Below, one piece after another: positions 23,335 to 35,314 of a stretch of DNA of 64,000 nucleotides. This stretch comes from Aldrovandia affinis. Its lineage: Eukaryota > Chordata > Actinopteri > Notacanthiformes > Halosauridae. Location of the stretch: contig JAINUG010000110.1 of NCBI GenBank assembly GCA_029706075.1, positions 1,335,213 to 1,399,212 of the forward strand, in the 5' to 3' direction. Numbering within the stretch: the stretch's first letter is position 1; the number at the start of each line of letters is the position of its first letter. A program made the position numbers and the translations under genes. The notes below the pieces were generated by a model, which worked only from the letters and a program-made list of their open reading frames with translations, was not told the DNA's origin and did not search any database.

Positions 23335-26300
23335 ATATGCGTTCAGTTTTAAATTCTGTAATTTGTATGCTTAGCATACATCCGTGGTGATATACAGTAA
23401 CAACTTATAATTGACTTATACAACATGCTATTTCTCAGAGCAGATTCTATTAATTAGCATAGGCAGGGGGTGCAACAGAGGTTTCACACTCGAGAGATGA
23501 ACTGTAAACCTCTGGTAACAGGCTCAATTCCCGAAATCCTATACAACACACGGCGGCTCCAGAAAAATGTGCAGTGCAACTTTGAGAGTTTATAGACTGG
23601 TATAAATTGAAAAGCAATGAAATCCATGGAGTACGCCTTATAAAAATAGATGAGTGGCCAAGTGGTTTCAGGCCTCTCCAGGTATTGAGACAAACATATA
23701 TTAATTCTTCTAGAACTAAATGGTGCGTTTTAATCCACAACCCTCAGCAAAACGGTTTGCTGCAGGATGTTCCACCACTGTATGGTGCTGAGATAGTCTC
23801 AGCATTGAGCGCCATTTAAGCTGGATCTGAAGCTTAATGTGAATGTTTTCACAGCTTTCTATCTCAGAGAACTTTCTGTTTGAATATATTTCAAATTAAG
23901 TTCTTAAGTAAAGTGAGGGGTAAATTGCCAAGTGACATTCCAGAATTAACACTTTATAGCAGGGGTGATTCTAGGATTTGACTAATGTATTTTTAGAAAA
24001 GAAAGACTAAACATTTTAAGGGGGGCCAAAGCCCCTCTAAATAGGGTCTAAAAGCACCACTGCTTTAGTTCTAGCACTCTGGATTTTGCCCAGCTCATCA
24101 ATAAAATATGCTTTAAGTTCCCAGTCATTCTTTTTTTTTCTGTCCAGTCCTATTTTACAGAAAATGTTGAGTTGTTTTTTGTATACGGCAAACGAAAGAG
24201 ATATATGTAGTTATAGCTATATATGGTAATCAGCATGCAATGCACATCGCAATTCATGGATTTTTGTAACTATAATTAGTTTTCAATGACATTTCATCAG
24301 CTGCAAACTTAAAGTGTTTTATAATATATTTTTGAATGGCCAAAACCTTTATAAATAGCACTTCTACTCAGAGTAAAGAGATTAAAGCTTTTGAGGGCCA
24401 CTGCTGCATTTAAGCTGCCATTCAATAGCTCCTATTTTGAGAAGATGCCTTCTCAAGAACTCTGACAGACCTAATTACTGTGCATTTCACACTAAAACTG
24501 CAGTTCTGTGGCTATTTTAGAAGACAGAAATTGGACTGATGATAGATTGTGCTGCTTCAATTCACTATCTTGAAGTCATCGGTTGAGCTTGTTTGCACAC
24601 TTTGAATTGTTGAATTGTTTCCATTGCCATTCCTGTTCTATTTGACCATGACTTTGCCTATTTTTTCCACAATATTGCTCACATTTTCATGTTGGTTTTT
24701 TCCAGATCGATCCATTCTGTTGGAATGGACAGATGCTCTGTGCGTCCACTTGATGGCGCCAAAACACTGTGTGCCATCGCACAAGCACAGCAGCCAAATA
24801 CAAAACAGTGGTTATCGAATTTACAATTCAGCGTCAGTACATGTTAATACCCGCAGTAATCTTTTATAATGCTAATATATTGCAATCTTCATTAACATGT
24901 TCACACATATGTATTAACTTCTACCACGCTAAAAGCATGGTTTCTTACCATCCATAAACTGTATTTACCAGCACGACATGAACATTATTCCATTGCAGCC
25001 CCAGGCTAGAACTTGATAGTAAATATGATTTTGAGAGAATTCCTCAGAGGGGGATGGCTTCTTCTCCTCTTAACAATTGCAGTTTATGATTTACTTATTG
25101 TGCCCCCTGAACAAAGAAACGACATTACATTAATGTATCTTGCATTGAGCTGTCAAGTCGTATGTAATAACTCTCCCTGATTGAATTGCAGGGGTGAACT
25201 TTCTGCGTTTCTCTCCAGCGAGTTTCCCAGGAGAGTGAGAGCAGTAAAGGGAACCGTTTCGTTGTTCGATTGCATTTCAATTTGGAACTCTTCAAACGTC
25301 TATTTAAGGGCATGTTGCGGAATCGTATTCACAAATGTATATCACGTTCTTTGTCTCTCTTTGAGACTCTTGAGACCTCCTGGAGAAAATTAATACGGCA
25401 AATTAGAGGGGCAGTCATTTTGTTGGGAGGCAGCGTGTTGGAAATGAGTGAATGGTTGAGGTGTGACAATAAGCCAGGGGCTAGCATCGATACAGCTAGT
25501 GTTGGTTTATGAGCCCCATAACGGTCCCAAGACCTTCAGTGAAAGGGACACGAAGAGCGAAAATTAAATGTTAATAGAGAAAGTACTTGGCAAAGTAATC
25601 AGTTCCAAGGCTGTAGCTCTGTATTAATAAAGGGCTGCATGACAAGTACTGAATGAAATTTTTGCTGTTCATTCTCTGAAGAGTTCATAAAAAGGACCAC
25701 ATAGTGTGATAAGAGCTCATCAGAGGCAGCGAGCTCATACTGTCTCCACAAAAGATGAACTTAAAATATCATAAAACACGTAATAATGAGTACGTTTACC
25801 TTTTATAAATCCTACAAAGAACTACTGGTTAGGGAGAATTAGCAATGTATCTGTACCAGCTACTTATGCATTGCCCATCCTCCCTCAAACAATGCGAACT
25901 ACTTCTTTTAGATTCTCGTCTGTAAAAATGGCTGGAACACTTGGGGCTCTAGTTTGGGGAGGACGATTACGAAACCTTATTATCACGTGTGTGATAATTC
26001 GTTTACGTTTTTGTCCATCCAGACCACCAATTAACTCAAATGCAGGGCGATATGTGCTAGTTTGGTGATGTTGTTAAATACCCCATCACACAAGACTGTT
26101 TTGTGGACGTTTTGTATTTCACCTCACTCTGAGGCAAATCGTTCAATAAACGACTATTTGAAAAACAATCTGTGTTCAACTAAGCTGTTCAAAGTATTTG
26201 AGCTTTGCACTTGTAAGGAGTGGTACAATGCATTTGATTGAGAGAGAGAGACCGTCTCCTACCAGTGGAATTGTGTAAAATAGACTACTTCTTTTTTTAA

Positions 26301-26394
26301 ATAAATATTTGTATGTCTGCACACAGGTTTCTGTGCTAAATATGCTAAATATTAAATGTCACACAATTGTTTTACAGTTCAACCAGGACAATAC
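23335..26394. other. Intergenic, no gene recognised
   Basis: About 3 kb with no convincing exon or mobile element. The stretch 24400-25450 is free of recognised repeats. A near-palindrome with a central CACGTG lies at about 25977-26000. Confidence 0.5.
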
Positions 26395-27298
26395 ATGAGT
26401 GCTAGATATTGGTGCCAAGGCCCAGGAGAGAAACTCTGCAAATTTACTGTCGCTGGCACTAATCCCCAGTCAACAAATGAAAACCCTAAGGGTTATCTTT
26501 GATTCAGGGCTCAATTTTGAGGCTCACATCAGGAATTTGATCAAGTCTGCTTTTTATCTTCAAGAAGTGCTGCCATTTCTTTCTCAGGCCAATACTGAGA
26601 CTAATGCATGCTTTTATTTATTTCTAGCAGGCTTGACTATTGTAATTCTCTTGCAAAATCTGGCCTCCCCAAAACTAAATAGGTCAGCTATAATTAATAC
26701 AGAACTCTGCTGCTCGAGTACTGACCAGGACAAGAAGGAGAGCCCACATTACACCTGCTTTAAAGTCTGCCCTGGTTGCCTGTTTGTTTTAGAATTGATT
26801 TTAAGATAATTTTATATAGTTTACAAATCTTTAAACGGTCTTGCACCCAACTACATGTCTGACATGCTTTTAAGATATGTACCCACTGGATCCCTCAGGT
26901 CCTCTGGTAGTTGTCTCTTAGCTGTTCCACGGGCCAGGACTAAGACCCACGGCCATGCCGCCTTCAGCCATTACGGCTCCAGCTTGTGGAACAGCCTGCC
27001 GGAGGACCTGAGGGTGTCAGGGAGTGTGGATATTAAGGAAACTTAAAACACACATTTTTGCCTAGCTTTTATTTGGGATGATTAAAAAAAATTATTTTCC
27101 CGCTTCTTTTACTGCTTTTATTTATTTTATATTTTCATTGTATGCAATTGTTTCGTCTTTGTTCCCACTACCTTTATGACTTTATTTATTGTGTCTGTAT
27201 TCCTGTTTTATTTTATTTCTGCTTATGTTCAGCACATTGAATTCATATTTCATATTCAAATATGAATTGTGCTATACAGATAATGTTTGATTGAATGA
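26395..27298 (+). pseudogene. LINE (L2-like) reverse transcriptase C-terminal relic with 3' end
   Basis: Frames shift several times, but in order they give LRVIFDSGLNFEAHIRNLIK (near 26490-26550), then LAPNYMSDMLLRYVP (near 26845-26885), then RTKTHGHAAFSHYGSSLWNS and LPEDLR (near 26940-27015). These are hallmarks of the C-terminal region of L2-like fish LINEs. The 3' end reads GTGCTATACAGATAATGTTT followed by GATTGAATGA, the usual L2-type terminus. The 5' part including the catalytic RT core is missing, and the frame is broken. Confidence 0.85.
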
Positions 27299-27299
27299 T

Positions 27300-27378
27300 A
27301 ATGCGGGACAACGTCCATTGTTGCGGGATGCAGCACAACAAGTAAAAATGTGGAGCATAACGAGTGCAACAATTAAAT
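27300..27378. repeat. Short interspersed repeat shared with 42766-42838
   Basis: GGGACAACGTC, a GGGATG/GGCATG word, ACAACAAGT and AAAATG recur in the same order and spacing at 42766-42838. The class is unknown; it may be an end of a non-autonomous DNA element. Confidence 0.45.
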
Positions 27379-27411
27379 GTAGTTAATATTATTAATAAAC
27401 TCGTTTTAGGG

Positions 27412-27490
27412 GCCCCCGGCTGGCACACCGGTAAAGGCACTTGCCCGGAGTGAATGTTGCTGTGGCTGGGATTTGACCTCTGGCTCTACT
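27412..27490 (+). mobile_element. Possible tRNA-like SINE head
   Basis: CCCCCGGCTGGCACACCGGT and, about 35 bases on, GGGATTTGACCTC resemble A and B boxes of a tRNA-derived SINE head. No clear body follows. Tentative. Confidence 0.3.
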
Positions 27491-27971
27491 CCATTTTATT
27501 GTAGTGAAAGCTAGTTTCATAACTTTCTCTTTGCAAACCATGACACTTACTTTTTATGACAAAGTTGCCAGTTTGGTACCACAAAGATATTAAAGGGAAA
27601 AAAGCTGATGGGCCATAATTAACCAAACCCTTACCACACCCACAGGTAATTTATTCTTCTTAAACCAACCTCTTTTACAATTGTGCCACAGGTGTACGAC
27701 TGTCTCGTCATGAAACTACCGGAATGAACAAGGACACGCCTGAATGCGGCTCCGTCTTGTATTAGCGCTACTGTCTGTGCATTGCGCTTTGACAATACAA
27801 CTAGAGCCCTTAGTGCTCAATCTCTTCCCATGGTCTAAAAATCATGCAGTTGCTGGACAGTTAGTCCTATGGGGTGGGGTCTTAGTATTTGGGTCTGGTT
27901 GTCTGTCCTGTGGGTTGGATCCTCTATGTTAATGGCTGGTCCACCCTGTCATGAGACAGGATACCTAAGTT
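27491..27971. other. Intergenic, nothing recognised
   Basis: Unassigned DNA. Reading frames up to about 60 codons show no motif. Confidence 0.5.
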
Positions 27972-27987
27972 GGCTCATTGTCTTATA

Positions 27988-28328
27988 AAATCTTTTGTTT
28001 CAGATTTTTCCCCATTTTTCTCCCCAAATTGGAAGCCAAGTATACCCTTTATTTATTTAGATGAACCCTCCCCCACAAACTTGATGCCCGTCTCTACGGT
28101 GTGGGCAAGCTACTCTCCGAGGCCAGCGATGATCTGCCTCCTTCGAGACGGAACTCACTGACCCCCTTTCTGGAGACACCCTTATGTGCTTCACAGTGAG
28201 TTGGTGCTGACCACCCTCCCCCCTCCCCCAGGAGCGGACAGCCAAATGCCTCCCCCGATCGGGGCTAACAGCCAGGGCCGGTCTGTCAGAGACGGGTTTC
28301 AAACCGCGTCCCTGATAGGCAGCTCACA
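27988..28328 (-). mobile_element. Retroposon (tRNA-derived SINE-like) with perfect 16-bp target duplication
   Basis: GGCTCATTGTCTTATA occurs at 27972-27987 and again at 28329-28344, immediately outside the element. This is the staggered-cut duplication left by LINE-machinery retroposition. On the minus strand the element begins CCTGTGAGCTGCCTATCAGG with GGTTTGAAACCC, a B-box-like sequence, about 30 bases in. It ends in an A-rich segment (GGGGAAAAATCTGAAACAAA). The 341-bp body is GC-rich at its head. The exact duplication implies a fairly young insertion. Confidence 0.8.
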
Positions 28329-28344
28329 GGCTCATTGTCTTATA

Positions 28345-28966
28345 GGGTGGGGTGGGGCTGGGTCTTTGAGTGCATCAATATCCTGAGGGCCAGAGTATGG
28401 GATGGGCCACCGTGCTGCGCTTGTTATAAAGATCGGGGAATCTTCCTCGCTGATGAAAACCTTTATCTTGATAAGTACGTTAACTCAGGTATGCCCGCTG
28501 GGGATAATTTCAAGACTTTTGAAAAAGGCAGTTATGTCTCTTTGGGAATCTTATATTGCATACAAATGAAGCACACAGCAATTACTTTTAGCCTTAGCAC
28601 TGAAATTAGACTGTTAAGTCATTAACCAGCCAGTTTGAATCTACAGTTCCCCATTCAAAAATCAATTACGCTTCAGCTTCATAATGGGATATGATTCTTC
28701 ATAAAATATGCCTATTGTTTTCATAGTCTTTAAAAGTATCTACCATGGCACATAAGTATTTCCAAAGCATATGTGCTTAGGCTGCTAGTCCCTTGTAATG
28801 TAAAACGAGACACACTGCCCTTGGAGAGTCTTAACCTCCAGGTGCACGTTCGATTTGCTCTGCTCTTACGTCAGGCCGAAGAGCTTATCACAATCGTGTC
28901 ACCTGGTTCCTGATTGGCACCCATAGTGAAAGAGCGTGTGGGGTGTATTCAATAGCCACAGTGGTA
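28345..28966. other. Intergenic, nothing recognised
   Basis: Unassigned DNA between the retroposon and a CR1-like LINE end. Confidence 0.5.
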
Positions 28967-29345
28967 TAAGAACATAAGAACATAAGAATACATAATGTTG
29001 AGAACGGGCCATTCGGCCCATCTAGGCTCATCATGTCCTAATCTAAAGAGTATCTAGTACTACATCTAGCCTGGACTTGAATAGCCCAAGCGTTTTTGCC
29101 TCTACTACCCGAGCTGGCAAGCTGTTCCAGGCATTGACAACTCTCTGTGTAAAGAAAAACTTCCTAATATCTGTGCGGAATTTGCCTTTAACTCATTTCC
29201 ACCTGTGGCCTCTTGTTCTGCTGGCCCCACTTATCTTAAAAAATCTTTGGTATTTTACTTTGTTAATCCCTTTTAGGAATTTAAAAACCTCAATCAAATC
29301 CCCCCTAAGTCTCCGTTTGCTAAGCTTAAATAGATTGAGTATATT
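28967..29345 (-). mobile_element. CR1-like LINE 3' end, copy 1
   Basis: On the minus strand the sequence carries decayed C-terminal ORF2 coding with RRLRG, LKGINKVKYQRFF, KGKFRTD and [11 protein letters not shown]-type words, then a 3' UTR with the GGCCGAATGGCCC hairpin. It ends at 28967 in TTCTTATG repeats, the short direct repeats that terminate CR1-family LINEs. The copy is 5' truncated. It shares about 300 bp with the copy at 42292-42650. Confidence 0.8.
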
Positions 29346-29566
29346 GCTCTTCATTATTTTTCAGTGTTGTATTATTTCTGTCTCAGGAGAAACACTGGAT
29401 ATCTCATGAAAGAACTGTACAATGATTTTCTGTGTCTGATCTTATTCTCCCGAAAATGGGAGCAATACACAAATAAAGAAATGAGAAAAGAAAATTAGAT
29501 GCCTATGAGACATATGAGAAATAGACAAATGGAATTCTCATCTTTTATTTTTATGTATTATTACTG

Positions 29567-29622
29567 CACTACATCTTGTAAGTTGCTCTGGGTAAGAGCG
29601 TCTGCTAAATGCTTAAAATGTC
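29567..29622 (+). mobile_element. SINE/LINE tail fragment
   Basis: TTGTAAGTTGCTCTGGGTAA and GAGCGTCTGCTAAATG form the conserved 3' tail shared by the SINE copies in this window. No head is detectable upstream. Confidence 0.7.
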
Positions 29623-30917
29623 ATCTTGTAAAATGTTCCTTAAAATGATACAATCACATTCTTTGAAATCTTGTTTTCTTCTCACGTTGAGAAAAAACCT
29701 GACATTTTGCACACTAGTGAGTTGTTTGAAAGACACTGCAGAGAACTTAACACCATACTATGCCTAATTGGAGATTTAAATTATATATTTCTCAAGAAAA
29801 TGTCTTGGTGTAGTCTGGTGATAGTCTGGAATTGTTCTTATCCTCTGTGTTTCTGCAACATTCTTTGTAGGTACCGTATTGCTGTACCTTGTTTTATGGG
29901 TGTGTCAACATGGAAAAGGTAATTAGTCTGCTGTGTCAACCATGTTTTTGTAGCTGCGGCCAGTTAATTGGTTAAGAAGTTCCTAAATTATTAGTGATTA
30001 AGTAGGTTGCTCATATTTATTATTGTATCAATCTGCATCAATCAATATCAATTTCAGCTTTCAAATGTTCTGCTTCACAAATCATTTTTGTGTATTGAAT
30101 ACACCCCAGGTTTTCAAGTCGCCCTCTGCCTCATAGGCTAATTAAAACCCAAAGGATGTCCATCAGTAATGACTGCTCTGTAAGCTTCTGTTCACTGTGT
30201 TCTGTTCTGTTCTGTAACTGCCCTGTTCTCTCATCAAATCAGGGATTTACAGTTAAGAGGCAGTGGATTCTCTGGCCTTCTAGATGTCACATGAGTCAAA
30301 AAACATCTCATCCCACTGAAACAAATGTTATGTACCAAGAGCTACAAGAGTCTGAATTATACCCAATACTCAGTCATTCAAAGTCAACTAGGGCTTATCA
30401 GTTGATATATAATAAATGCAAAGTAAATAAAAAAATATCAAATCTCTGTAATTTGAGTTAATATTTTGCTCTTTTTCCTTAACATTTGTCTCAAACAAGG
30501 TTTGCCAAGACTTTAAGGATTTATACTGAGGATATTGTATTCACATCAGCATGATTCAAATTTAAAATCAATTTAAGAACCTAATCCGCACTAACCTTTG
30601 CCATTGTTTCATTTCTCACAGACAGAAATCATGTCTCTGGGAAAGGTCTGCTCATAAATCACATTATGATAACATAAATACATAATAACAACAAGAAACG
30701 TTGGCAGCTTTGTTAGTGTCAATGTGAACATTCCTAAAGGCTGCACAGAAAGAAAATTCGGGCAAATCATTTATAGTCAAGATGCCCTTTGTTATAATCA
30801 CAACAGGGCAAATAGTCCACTATGTGCCAGAAAGTGTCCCCAGGGAATATAAGAATAATATTATAGTGAATTCCTGAAGGGAGCTGACAGAAATAGAGTT
30901 GTGATGGAGCCAAGAAG
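29623..30917. other. Intergenic, nothing recognised
   Basis: AT-rich DNA with no gene recognised. Short open frames lack motifs. Confidence 0.5.
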
Positions 30918-31112
30918 TAGTGGGGCATGGTACTTACAGAACCTAACTTGAACCCAGGAGATTGCAGGTTCAGATTCCAAATTGTGGCACTGCTATTGTA
31001 CCCTTGAGCAAAGTACTTCACCTGAAATACTTCAGTAAACATACAGCTGTATAAATGGATATTAAATAAATCTTGCAAAATGTGTCATCCTTGATAAGAA
31101 CGCTAAACAAAG
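30918..31112 (+). mobile_element. Degenerate tRNA-derived SINE
   Basis: GATTGCAGGTTCAGATTCC (B-box region), GGCACTGCTATTGTACCCTT, CTTCAGTAAACATACAGCTG and GATAAGAACGCTAAA follow the order of the SINE at 50821-51044. The A box is lost. Confidence 0.7.
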
Positions 31113-31407
31113 AAGCAAGATAATATATTGATGGATATTCTGTCTTTGAATTCTTTGGCCTTGGAGACATGGAGGTTGCTATGGTCACAGAGGGAAACCT
31201 GGAGTGACCTTCCACAGGCATCAGCTGAGTCAAAGGCCAACTCAGGTGAGGGCTCAACTTAAAGTTCTCAGGTGATATGTTAGGGGTGACTCCAGAATCC
31301 ACAAGCCATGCATAGAATACCTCTAGCATCCACATAGCTCCATAAAACAAATATTAGATTCAAATTAGATTAATACAGAACTATGGTGAAATAATACGGA
31401 GGAAATA

Positions 31408-31556
31408 ATGTGCCAATATTAATTGATTAATAAAAAGTGAAATGTCACCATAAATAATTAAATGTGAAATATTTAAGCTTTTATTTCCACGTGTCCATTA
31501 AATGTGCCAATATGAATTAATGAAATAAAAAGTGAAATGTCAACATAAATTATTGG
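31408..31556. repeat. Two direct copies of a roughly 53-bp segment, 93 bp apart
   Basis: ATGTGCCAATATTAATTGAT and AATAAAAAGTGAAATGTCAC appear near 31410-31460 and again near 31503-31556 with few changes. This is a two-unit tandem duplication, or part of a longer AT-rich repeat family. Confidence 0.7.
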
Positions 31557-32237
31557 AGGGATATTTTTAGTGTGTTTACTTTCTTCTGTAGTGATGAAAA
31601 AGGCACTACCCCCACAAAAATGATTGACAGACTGTTTGATTGATAGACTGATCATGTTTCATTTAGACTTCAGTGCAGGTGAAACAGGCTCCTTCTCGGG
31701 CTGCATTGTACATACTGATGAATCATTTCTCATGAACAACAGCAGGCTGGCTAGAGGCTCCAGTGAATAACAATACAAATGATTATAATTCATTTCTTTG
31801 CTAAAGTCAACAAACAAACAAACAAACACACACAACACAACATGCTGTCGTAAAGCAGGCTCAAATGGATTGATAAAAATCAAGAAAATGGGGAAAAAAA
31901 AGCAGAAATAATATTATAGCATGAAAAAAACAGTTTTAAGGAGTTGCATTTCAATATGTGGTTTAAAAATGTCAGTGAGCAGGCAATTGAACCGGAATGC
32001 TACGACAATCAATCAACGGGGAAGAAACAGGAAAGCTGATGGATTTGGTCATGAATGGAATAGATTTTTCCATTCAAAATGTTTACTGTACTCATCTGGC
32101 CATACCCAAACCAATTACGATGCATCCATTTATTGAGCCAAGCATTGCATTTTCCACTCTCTCCTTCCCTTTCCCCACTAAAACCAATTAGAAATTCACG
32201 GAACAATAGCCCATTTATAAACATGTAAAAAATCGTG
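31557..32237. other. Intergenic, nothing recognised
   Basis: AT-rich DNA with a short CAAA repeat near 31806-31826. No gene seen. Confidence 0.5.
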
Positions 32238-32328
32238 GTTCTCTGTGGCTCAGTTGGTAGAGCACATTAGAGGTTGTGGGTTCAATCACTGGGGCCACAT
32301 ACACTGAAAATGTATGCATTCACTACAT
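32238..32328 (+). mobile_element. HpaI-like tRNA-derived SINE, truncated
   Basis: CTCTGTGGCTCAGTTGGTAG (A box) and GTTGTGGGTTCAATCACTGG (B box) are tRNA-like, and TGTATGCATTCACTAC is the typical segment that follows in HpaI-type fish SINEs. The 3' tail is missing. This is a different family from the copy at 50821. Confidence 0.75.
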
Positions 32329-32378
32329 TTATAAACGTATATTATTATGTACAGTACTTGCTTTGGCATCCTCTAATT

Positions 32379-32581
32379 CAGGGGTCCCAACCCTGGTTCT
32401 GGAAGACTGCAGGGTGTGCTAGTTTGTTTTCACCTTAAAATCAACAACCAGCCCAGATCCAGGAAACCAGGTGAGGTTACTTATCTGTGTAATCAACTGC
32501 TTTAATTGATCAATTAAGTGCTGAGTAACTACGACAACCAGTACACCCTGTTGCCCTCCAGGACCTGGATGGGAGAGCCCG
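32379..32581. mobile_element. hAT-like MITE, second copy of the intron-5 family
   Basis: It starts CAGGGGTCCCAACCCTGGTT and shares with 14732-14939 the segments TTTTCACCTTAAAATC, AAACCAGGTGAGGT, GATCAATTAAGT and CCTCCAGGACC in the same order. The right end is worn (GAGAGCCCG). Flanks CCTCTAAT and GCTCTGAT match at six of eight bases, possibly the decayed target duplication. Confidence 0.75.
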
Positions 32582-33754
32582 GCTCTGATGATTGGTTTTC
32601 TGAGGCCTGGTGAGGGGTAGAATGTGGCAAAGCACGTATTGTGGTGAGAACTGTGCACTGCACACTGTGTAGCACCCGCCGTGCCAGATCTGCTCTCTGT
32701 ATTCCTCTGCTGTCAGCAGCTACGCCCCACGGGGAAGACGAGGAAACACAATTGGCGGTCTAAATCGACGGAGCACCCTTGTACAATGGAAACCAGACAA
32801 ACGTGCGAGTATTGTATGTAATGGGGAACCTATGAGGGGAGGGTGCAGAGAAGTTGTGAAATGGAGCTCTAAAAGGTTTATAAATTTAACACGGAAACGG
32901 CAATAGTCCGTGAAATCAGTGAAGCATTAAGCTCATTCCCATTACTCAGCATCAGTAAAACAGTGAAACCTGTCACTCCTCTGCCGATCTGCCATATAAC
33001 CTGTCCCTGGGTAATCTCACCATTTCGTTTTTGCTGTGCTGTACTGTCCCTTGGCAATCACAAGCCTCATGAAAAATGTATGAAGCCCAGTAGAACAATT
33101 CTAATTCACTACGGGGCTGATTGATAAAGTAGATGGTAATCGCAGTTCTTGGGCTAGCTCAGACACAGTGGAGTTTTTGGAAGTCAAAGGGTTCGACTTC
33201 TGAAAAACAAAGGCATCAGGAAAGGATTATCTTTACCTTTGGTATGACAACCTTTTCAAACATCAAAAAGACATATCACAAAGTCCATGTGTGCAAATAT
33301 TACTAACCTGACAGTTTTAAAATCAGCTTTTCATGTGGTTGGACTGCAAAGAAAACCAAACATATTCAATCTTGAGGTCACCTTTATTTTGACATTGTCA
33401 GGAGGAAAGTTTGAGGAAATTGAAAAACATGGATGAAAAGCAGCACTTCTGAGGAAACTCTGAAGGTCATCGTAACATAATGCAGCAACATTACAATTTA
33501 CATTTCAATTAAAAATCCCAGTGTAACCTACTGGCATGATTCTTACATTTTGAAAAAAATAATTTGCTAAGGAATTAAGCTGTGGTGCAAAAGACTAAGA
33601 TAAAGTGTGTGATACATAATTTGTCATTTGTAACTTCATTCATTCAGCCGTTATGATGTTGTTTAATTTAATGCCATGGGACTGTCTTTTATGACAGGTG
33701 CTTTAATTAAAGGCCTGAAATGTTTAACTAGGATTAAGGCACAGTTCATATCAA
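32582..33754. other. Intergenic, nothing recognised
   Basis: About 1.2 kb of unassigned DNA with no exon or element recognised. Confidence 0.5.
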
Positions 33755-33930
33755 ACTTTGTGAATGTTTTGGTCAGCAGACCTTCATCACAGCCTCCCCT
33801 GGTGTCATCATATGGATAAAGGTCCCAGAATTAAGTCCTTCATACCAGATTGAAGGTCTGCTGACTGAAACGTTAGCTTTTTGTTTGAAGTTATGGTTCT
33901 AATAAAGATTGGTGAATTTTGAAAGGCACA
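33755..33930. mobile_element. Penelope-like element relic with two opposed hammerhead-like motifs
   Basis: The plus-strand motif at 33846-33872 reads CAGATTGA, then stem-loop GGTC-TGCT-GACT, then GAAACG. The minus-strand motif at 33790-33764 reads GTGATGA, then GGTC-TGCT-GACC, then AAAAC. The canonical core is CTGATGA ... GAAA, so each copy has decayed core positions. A 15-bp perfect inverted repeat (33772-33786 with 33851-33865) results. Hammerhead ribozymes of this type are known from the terminal repeats of Penelope-like retroelements. The downstream TTCTAATAAAGATTGGTGAA resembles such an end. No reverse transcriptase is found nearby. Confidence 0.6.
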
Positions 33931-35314
33931 GTGTGCTTGTTCTTTAACAAATATCAGATTTTTAACACGTCTGGTCTAAGTCACATTTTCTTTTCACCAG
34001 CGTAGTCCTGAATATATGGTATATTGTGTGCCTGAAAGAACCCCAGATGATTACCTACATCTTATCCTTACAAAGAACATTGTAAGGTAGCCATGTCACC
34101 TTGTCGATATTGAAAAGTAGGACTCTTCCTACTTAAATCGAATTGAATAGGAGACCATGAAGAAAAGAAGGATGCTGCTGGTCATGTAGGCGTTGGGTTA
34201 ACACAAAACCATTGCAATATGCCCTATTTCAGAAAAGATGTGAAATCAAATCCTGTATCAGTATTTGGAATGTTAAGTACGTTTTCAGAATGTGCTCTGC
34301 AATCTAATATTACAGATAAACCTTTATCTTACAGCAATTGCTGTGATCTAAATAAAGTCTTGTGAATGTTATTTATGGAAAAACAAGTTTTAACATGATC
34401 ACAACAAAATCACAACATTCTGTTTATGCCCTTCACAACAACAACAACAACAAAATAAACAGACAAATGTGCATTTTAATGGCATTATATTAATAAACTG
34501 AGTCTCTGCACCAAGCACCAAAAATAAGGAAAAACAAGCTGGGGTGCTTACCTAAAAACTGTGTTCTGAGAGACTGTGAACCCAGCTGAAAGGCCCAGCT
34601 GAAACACTGGGCATGCTGGTCATAGCATTGATATCAATAAATGAACATTTTTAACTACCTTAAGTAGGCTGTTTTTTTGAATGTGCATACTACTTTCTTT
34701 GGTTGAATGGCATCATATTAAACAATGGCAAATTGAAATATAAATGGAGTCGACTGGGGAAATAACAGATGAGAAACTGCTTTAAAAAGCCGCTTCGGGA
34801 AGCACGTGGGTAACATTCACAGGCATGGCTGCGCTTACGCATTAGCTTAGCGGGTCCCAGAGGACAGAATGCACAGGTGTGCGGTGGTAACAGAGGAAAG
34901 CAAAAACAGTCCTGACGCGGTGGATACCCTCCAGGGCCCTCGGGCACAAGCTGGGCATGCTGATGAGGCCCGCGAGAGGTCGGCGGCTTCGTGTGCCCGA
35001 TCACAACAGATTCACGCGACCTTTAAACCCGGCCTACAGAAATAAGACATGCTGCAGTTATACCATAGTCTACAAGCTCCGTGCTGAAATGGGTGACATC
35101 CCTGTTATTATGGCAACATGATCCTCAAAAATAGAGAGCAAAATACCTCTGGGTATGGGACTTCAGTCGAGGCGCCACACACAAAAATGTCTGTGAGGCC
35201 GCATTTTCTTTCAAGCAGAATGGCCAGTGAAATGCTAGACCGTTTTGTCAAGAGATTGTGTTTGTCAAAAGGCATCTCTCTCGTTTCACAACAAAACAAG
35301 TGCGGTCTAATTTC
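33931..35314. other. Intergenic, nothing recognised
   Basis: Contains a CAA-repeat near 34437-34453 and a GC-richer part at 34780-35010. No gene recognised. Confidence 0.5.

Noticed and set aside
25871-26068. Open frames on both strands around 25.9-26.1 kb
   Set aside because: Both strands are open over about 170 bases, and the minus frame reads like coding sequence, but no family is recognised and both are closed by stops at once. Too weak to call.
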